Shown here: one piece after another, positions 31,167 to 33,733 of the stretch
Position numbering within the stretch: position 1 is the first letter of the stretch
How the letters are laid out: every line of letters starts with the position of its first letter
Origin: Nostoc sp. JL33
Lineage (GTDB): Bacteria > Cyanobacteriota > Cyanobacteriia > Cyanobacteriales > Nostocaceae
Reading direction: 5' to 3'
Length of the DNA: 33,733 bases
Assembly: GCF_017114985.1 (NCBI RefSeq)
Contig: NZ_JABXKP010000009.1
Span: forward strand, 1 to 33,733
The notes under the pieces: model-generated
Databases searched by the model: none
What the model was told of the DNA's origin: nothing
What the model saw: only the letters and a program-made list of their open reading frames with translations
Position numbers and translations under genes: made by a program

Positions 31167-33733
31167 GTGCAAACCCTCCACCTCGACCTTAAGCCAGTTG
31201 CCGAGAATTACGTAGAATTACGTTACTTTGTTGATAATCCTAATCAGTATGAAAAGCGATCGCTCTGTTTAACAGAAGTCGCTGATTTGATTGAGTTGGC
31301 AGAACGAGATTACTATGTTTCGGCTTTACCAGAGGACTATACGGTAACTGGACGGCGGTTGTATAACTGGTTGGATGGGAGCGATCGCTGGTTGCAACCC
31401 TTGCTAGATAAGTATCGGCGGGAAGGAATTGTGTTAGCGATAACTTCGTTAAGCTCCGCTAACGCCACATCTGAAAAGCTCGCCCATCTGCCTTGGGAAG
31501 TGCTGCACGATGGCGTTAGCTTTTTGGTTGAGCGAGTCCCGGCTATTGTCCCGGTGCGCTGGGTGTCAGATAGCACGGTAAAAAAATTGACCATTGAAGG
31601 GGAACCAGAAAACCGGGCGCTGCAAGTTTTGTTTATGGCTACTTCGCCTTTGGATGTCAAACCTGTGCTGGATTTTGAGGCGGAGGAAGCACGGATTTTG
31701 GAGGCGACAAAGCGGCAACCTTTAGCGCTGACGGTGGAAGAAAGCGGCTGTTTGTCGGAATTGGGTTATTTAGTTGATGGTTACGACGGGGATTATTTTG
31801 ATGTTTTACACCTGACGGGTCATGCTACTTTACAAGATGGGCAACCCCGCTTTATTACAGAAACGGCAACAGGTGAAGCTTTCTATGCCAGTGCTGGGGA
31901 TATCGCCCAAGAATTACAATTTCGACTGCCTAAACTCATTTTCCTCTCTGGTTGTCGCACTGGGCAAGCTGGCAATTCGGGATCTGTGCCATCAATGGCT
32001 GAAGAATTGCTCAAATCGGGTGCAAAGGCGGTTTTGGGTTGGGGTCAAAAGGTTTTAGATCCTGATGCTACAGCCGCAGCTGCTGCACTATATCAGGAAT
32101 TGTCAGCCGGAAAGCAAATCACCGAAGCTGTTGCTTGTACTTATCAAACATTAATTAAGAACAAAGCGCGGGATTGGCATTTATTGCGGCTGTATGCAGC
32201 AGGCAATTTACCAAGTTCGTTAGTCACACCTTTGCGGACTCGTGGACGGAAACCAGCACCACCGCTTTCTGTTTCTACCCAGTTTTTAGATCCTGCGGGT
32301 AAGGTGAAAGTCCCGACGCGGGAGAGTTTTGTTGGTCGTCGTCGTCAATTGCAAAATTGTTTGCGGGTGCTGAGTCAATCAACCCATGAGGTAGGGGTGT
32401 TGATTCATGGCATGGGCGGTTTGGGTAAAAGTAGTTTAGCAGCTAGGCTTTGTGACAGACTGCCCAATTTTGAGCGTGTTGTCTGGGTGGGGCGAATCGA
32501 TGAAGCTAGTTTGGTGAGTCGCTTAACTGAAAAGTTGGATGACAACGAACAACGCAAACGCCTACAAAATTATGATGAAGAATTGAAGTTTCGGCTGCGG
32601 CGAGTTTTCCAGCAGTTGCATGAGGAAGCAAAGCCGTTTTTGTTGGTGCTGGATGACTTTGAAGTGAATTTAGAACCTCGCAATGAGAGTTATGTGCTGC
32701 AATCAGAAGCAGCAGAGGTAATGAAAGCTTTAGTTTGGGCAATTAGAGAAAATTCCACTTCCCACCGCATCATTATTACCTGCCGTTACGATTTTGAATT
32801 TACCCAGTTGCAGCATTTCTATAAACAGCCGTTGGATGCACTGCAAGGCGCAGATTTGCAAAAAAAGTTTAGTCGCCTCACTGCCTTTGGTGCAGAATCT
32901 CAGGTGGATGAGGCGTTAAAATCACAAGCGCAGAAGTTAGCGGATGGTAATCCCCGCTTGCTGGAATGGTTGGATAAGATTCTGCAAAATACAACTGTTG
33001 ATGTGGCGGCAATTTTGAAGCGGTTAGCAGTAGATCCGGTGGAGTTGCGAGAGCAAGTTTTGGCAAAGGCGTTGCTGGAACAGATGGATACGACTATGCG
33101 GGAGATGTTGTCACGGGGTTTGGTGTTTGAGTTGCCAGTACCGAGAGAAGCTTTAGCCGCAGTTTGTGACACTATCCCCAATTTGGAACACTATATTAGT
33201 CGGGCAGTGGCGTTGGGACTGTTGGAAGTGAGCCATGATGAGGCGTTACGAGTGCCGCGCATTTTGCCTGTGCAGATAGGGTCAGATGGGGAATTGCATA
33301 AGCAAGCGGCTGAGGTGTTGTATCGTCTTTGGTGGGAAGAGGCGAACACAGAAATCGAGGAACAACGGTTAGAAATTCATCGGTTGGCGTTGCTGGGTAA
33401 GGAAGAAAAAAAAGCAGCCAACATAGCAAGCAGTTTAGCAAATCGCTGGTGGAATCAAAGTCGATTTAGGGAAGCGGTGCAGCTATGCAAATCAACCTTA
33501 GAAATTACTGAAGACTATCGTGTTCTCAAGGAGATGGGTTATTGTGAGAGCCAAGTTGGTGAGGTTGATCAGGCACTAAAGCATTATCAACAAGCGTTAA
33601 ACCTTTGTCCTTTAGAAGATAAACAAGAACAAGCGGCGACGTTGCACTGTTTGGGAATGCTCAAAGCCAATACCGGAGAAATAGAAGAAGCGATCGCCCT
33701 TTATCAACAATCCCTCGCTCTCAAAGAACAAAT
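31167..33733 (+). CDS. CHAT protease - STAND NTPase - TPR protein (partial, runs off the window)
   Basis: One frame is open for 855 codons, from GTG at 31167 (TGA at 31146 rules out an earlier start) to the window end. Residues 1-345 are a CHAT caspase-like domain: KLAHLPWEVLHDG, then HLTGHATLQDG with catalytic His219 and FLSGCRTGQAG with Cys263. Residues 385-700 are a STAND (NB-ARC-like) NTPase: FVGRRRQL, P-loop GMGGLGKSS (415-423), Walker B FLLVLDDFE (Asp496, Asp497) and the RIIITCRYDF sensor. From about 764 TPRs begin (FREAVQLCKSTLEIT, YQQALNLCP, YQQSLALKEQ). A protease held by a nucleotide switch with a TPR sensor suggests a defence or cell-death effector. Codons 90-99 come from a palindromic repeat. 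Confidence 0.9.
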   Translation, partial: MQTLHLDLKPVAENYVELRYFVDNPNQYEKRSLCLTEVADLIELAERDYYVSALPEDYTVTGRRLYNWLDGSDRWLQPLLDKYRREGIVLAITSLSSANATSEKLAHLPWEVLHDGVSFLVERVPAIVPVRWVSDSTVKKLTIEGEPENRALQVLFMATSPLDVKPVLDFEAEEARILEATKRQPLALTVEESGCLSELGYLVDGYDGDYFDVLHLTGHATLQDGQPRFITETATGEAFYASAGDIAQELQFRLPKLIFLSGCRTGQAGNSGSVPSMAEELLKSGAKAVLGWGQKVLDPDATAAAAALYQELSAGKQITEAVACTYQTLIKNKARDWHLLRLYAAGNLPSSLVTPLRTRGRKPAPPLSVSTQFLDPAGKVKVPTRESFVGRRRQLQNCLRVLSQSTHEVGVLIHGMGGLGKSSLAARLCDRLPNFERVVWVGRIDEASLVSRLTEKLDDNEQRKRLQNYDEELKFRLRRVFQQLHEEAKPFLLVLDDFEVNLEPRNESYVLQSEAAEVMKALVWAIRENSTSHRIIITCRYDFEFTQLQHFYKQPLDALQGADLQKKFSRLTAFGAESQVDEALKSQAQKLADGNPRLLEWLDKILQNTTVDVAAILKRLAVDPVELREQVLAKALLEQMDTTMREMLSRGLVFELPVPREALAAVCDTIPNLEHYISRAVALGLLEVSHDEALRVPRILPVQIGSDGELHKQAAEVLYRLWWEEANTEIEEQRLEIHRLALLGKEEKKAANIASSLANRWWNQSRFREAVQLCKSTLEITEDYRVLKEMGYCESQVGEVDQALKHYQQALNLCPLEDKQEQAATLHCLGMLKANTGEIEEAIALYQQSLALKEQ
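31433..31463 (+). repeat. Palindromic repeat inside the CHAT coding sequence
   Basis: GTTAGCG (31433-31439) and CGCTAAC (31457-31463) enclose TAAC-TTC-GTTA. In the protein this adds about SLSSANATSE between VLAIT and KLAHLPWE, where relatives run on directly. Confidence 0.6.

Noticed and set aside
31337..33441. Several minus-strand frames of 60-107 codons
   Set aside because: All lie antisense to the continuous CHAT-STAND-TPR frame, whose motifs are unmistakable.
1..33733. tRNA or rRNA genes
   Set aside because: I saw no cloverleaf with a T-loop GGTTCGAATC-type motif and no rRNA signature on either strand by eye; a covariance-model scan was not possible.

Overview
The window comes from a filamentous, probably heterocyst-forming cyanobacterium of the Nostoc/Anabaena type. 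Four things point there: very frequent HIP1 octamers (GCGATCGC); heptanucleotide tandem repeats and many short palindromic repeats between genes; a DnaE C-terminal half that starts with a split-intein C-fragment; and a close PatA-type regulator (heterocyst pattern formation). The identification rests on reading motifs and families by eye; no search was run.

Layout. 1-2.5 kb: a repeat-rich leader, a CsoR/RcnR-type metal sensor with a His-rich arm, menH (menaquinone/phylloquinone pathway) and a phage-lambda-type lysozyme on the minus strand. 2.7-4.3 kb: a small cassette (DUF29 protein plus a probable antitoxin/PIN-toxin pair) bracketed by two diverged HIP1-bounded direct repeats. 4.3-8 kb: an NAD(P)-binding SDR, a DUF1997 protein, a DUF4079 membrane protein and a 13-repeat ankyrin protein. 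8.7-14.9 kb: four minus-strand genes that look like a catabolic/detoxification set, transcribed in the order LLM flavin monooxygenase, amidohydrolase, esterase, ABC exporter. 14.9-18.9 kb: a gene-poor stretch with two small genes (a pentapeptide-repeat protein and a membrane protein) and several remnants (HsdS, Uma2, a MITE-like element, large palindromes). 18.9-20.4 kb: patA and a decayed response-regulator fragment. 20.4-24 kb: an SGNH hydrolase, dnaE C-terminal half with intein, and a possible PD-(D/E)XK nuclease. 24-26 kb: an exported protein, a TPR-like small protein and an overlapping pentapeptide protein. 26-29.6 kb: a LysR regulator divergent from a CadD-type transporter, followed by a secreted protein and a DUF202 membrane protein. 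29.6-33.7 kb: an IS200/IS605 right-end remnant, a methyltransferase, and at the edge a small EACC1-like protein followed by a large CHAT protease - STAND NTPase - TPR protein that runs off the window.

The most interesting points are: (a) the EACC1-like/CHAT-STAND-TPR pair, which has the architecture of a nucleotide-dependent conflict or cell-death system; (b) the split DnaE intein half; (c) three separate coding genes (patA, the LysR gene and the CHAT gene) that each seem to carry an in-frame copy of the palindromic repeats otherwise scattered between genes, so repeat DNA has become protein linker; and (d) a repeat-bracketed toxin-antitoxin-like cassette.
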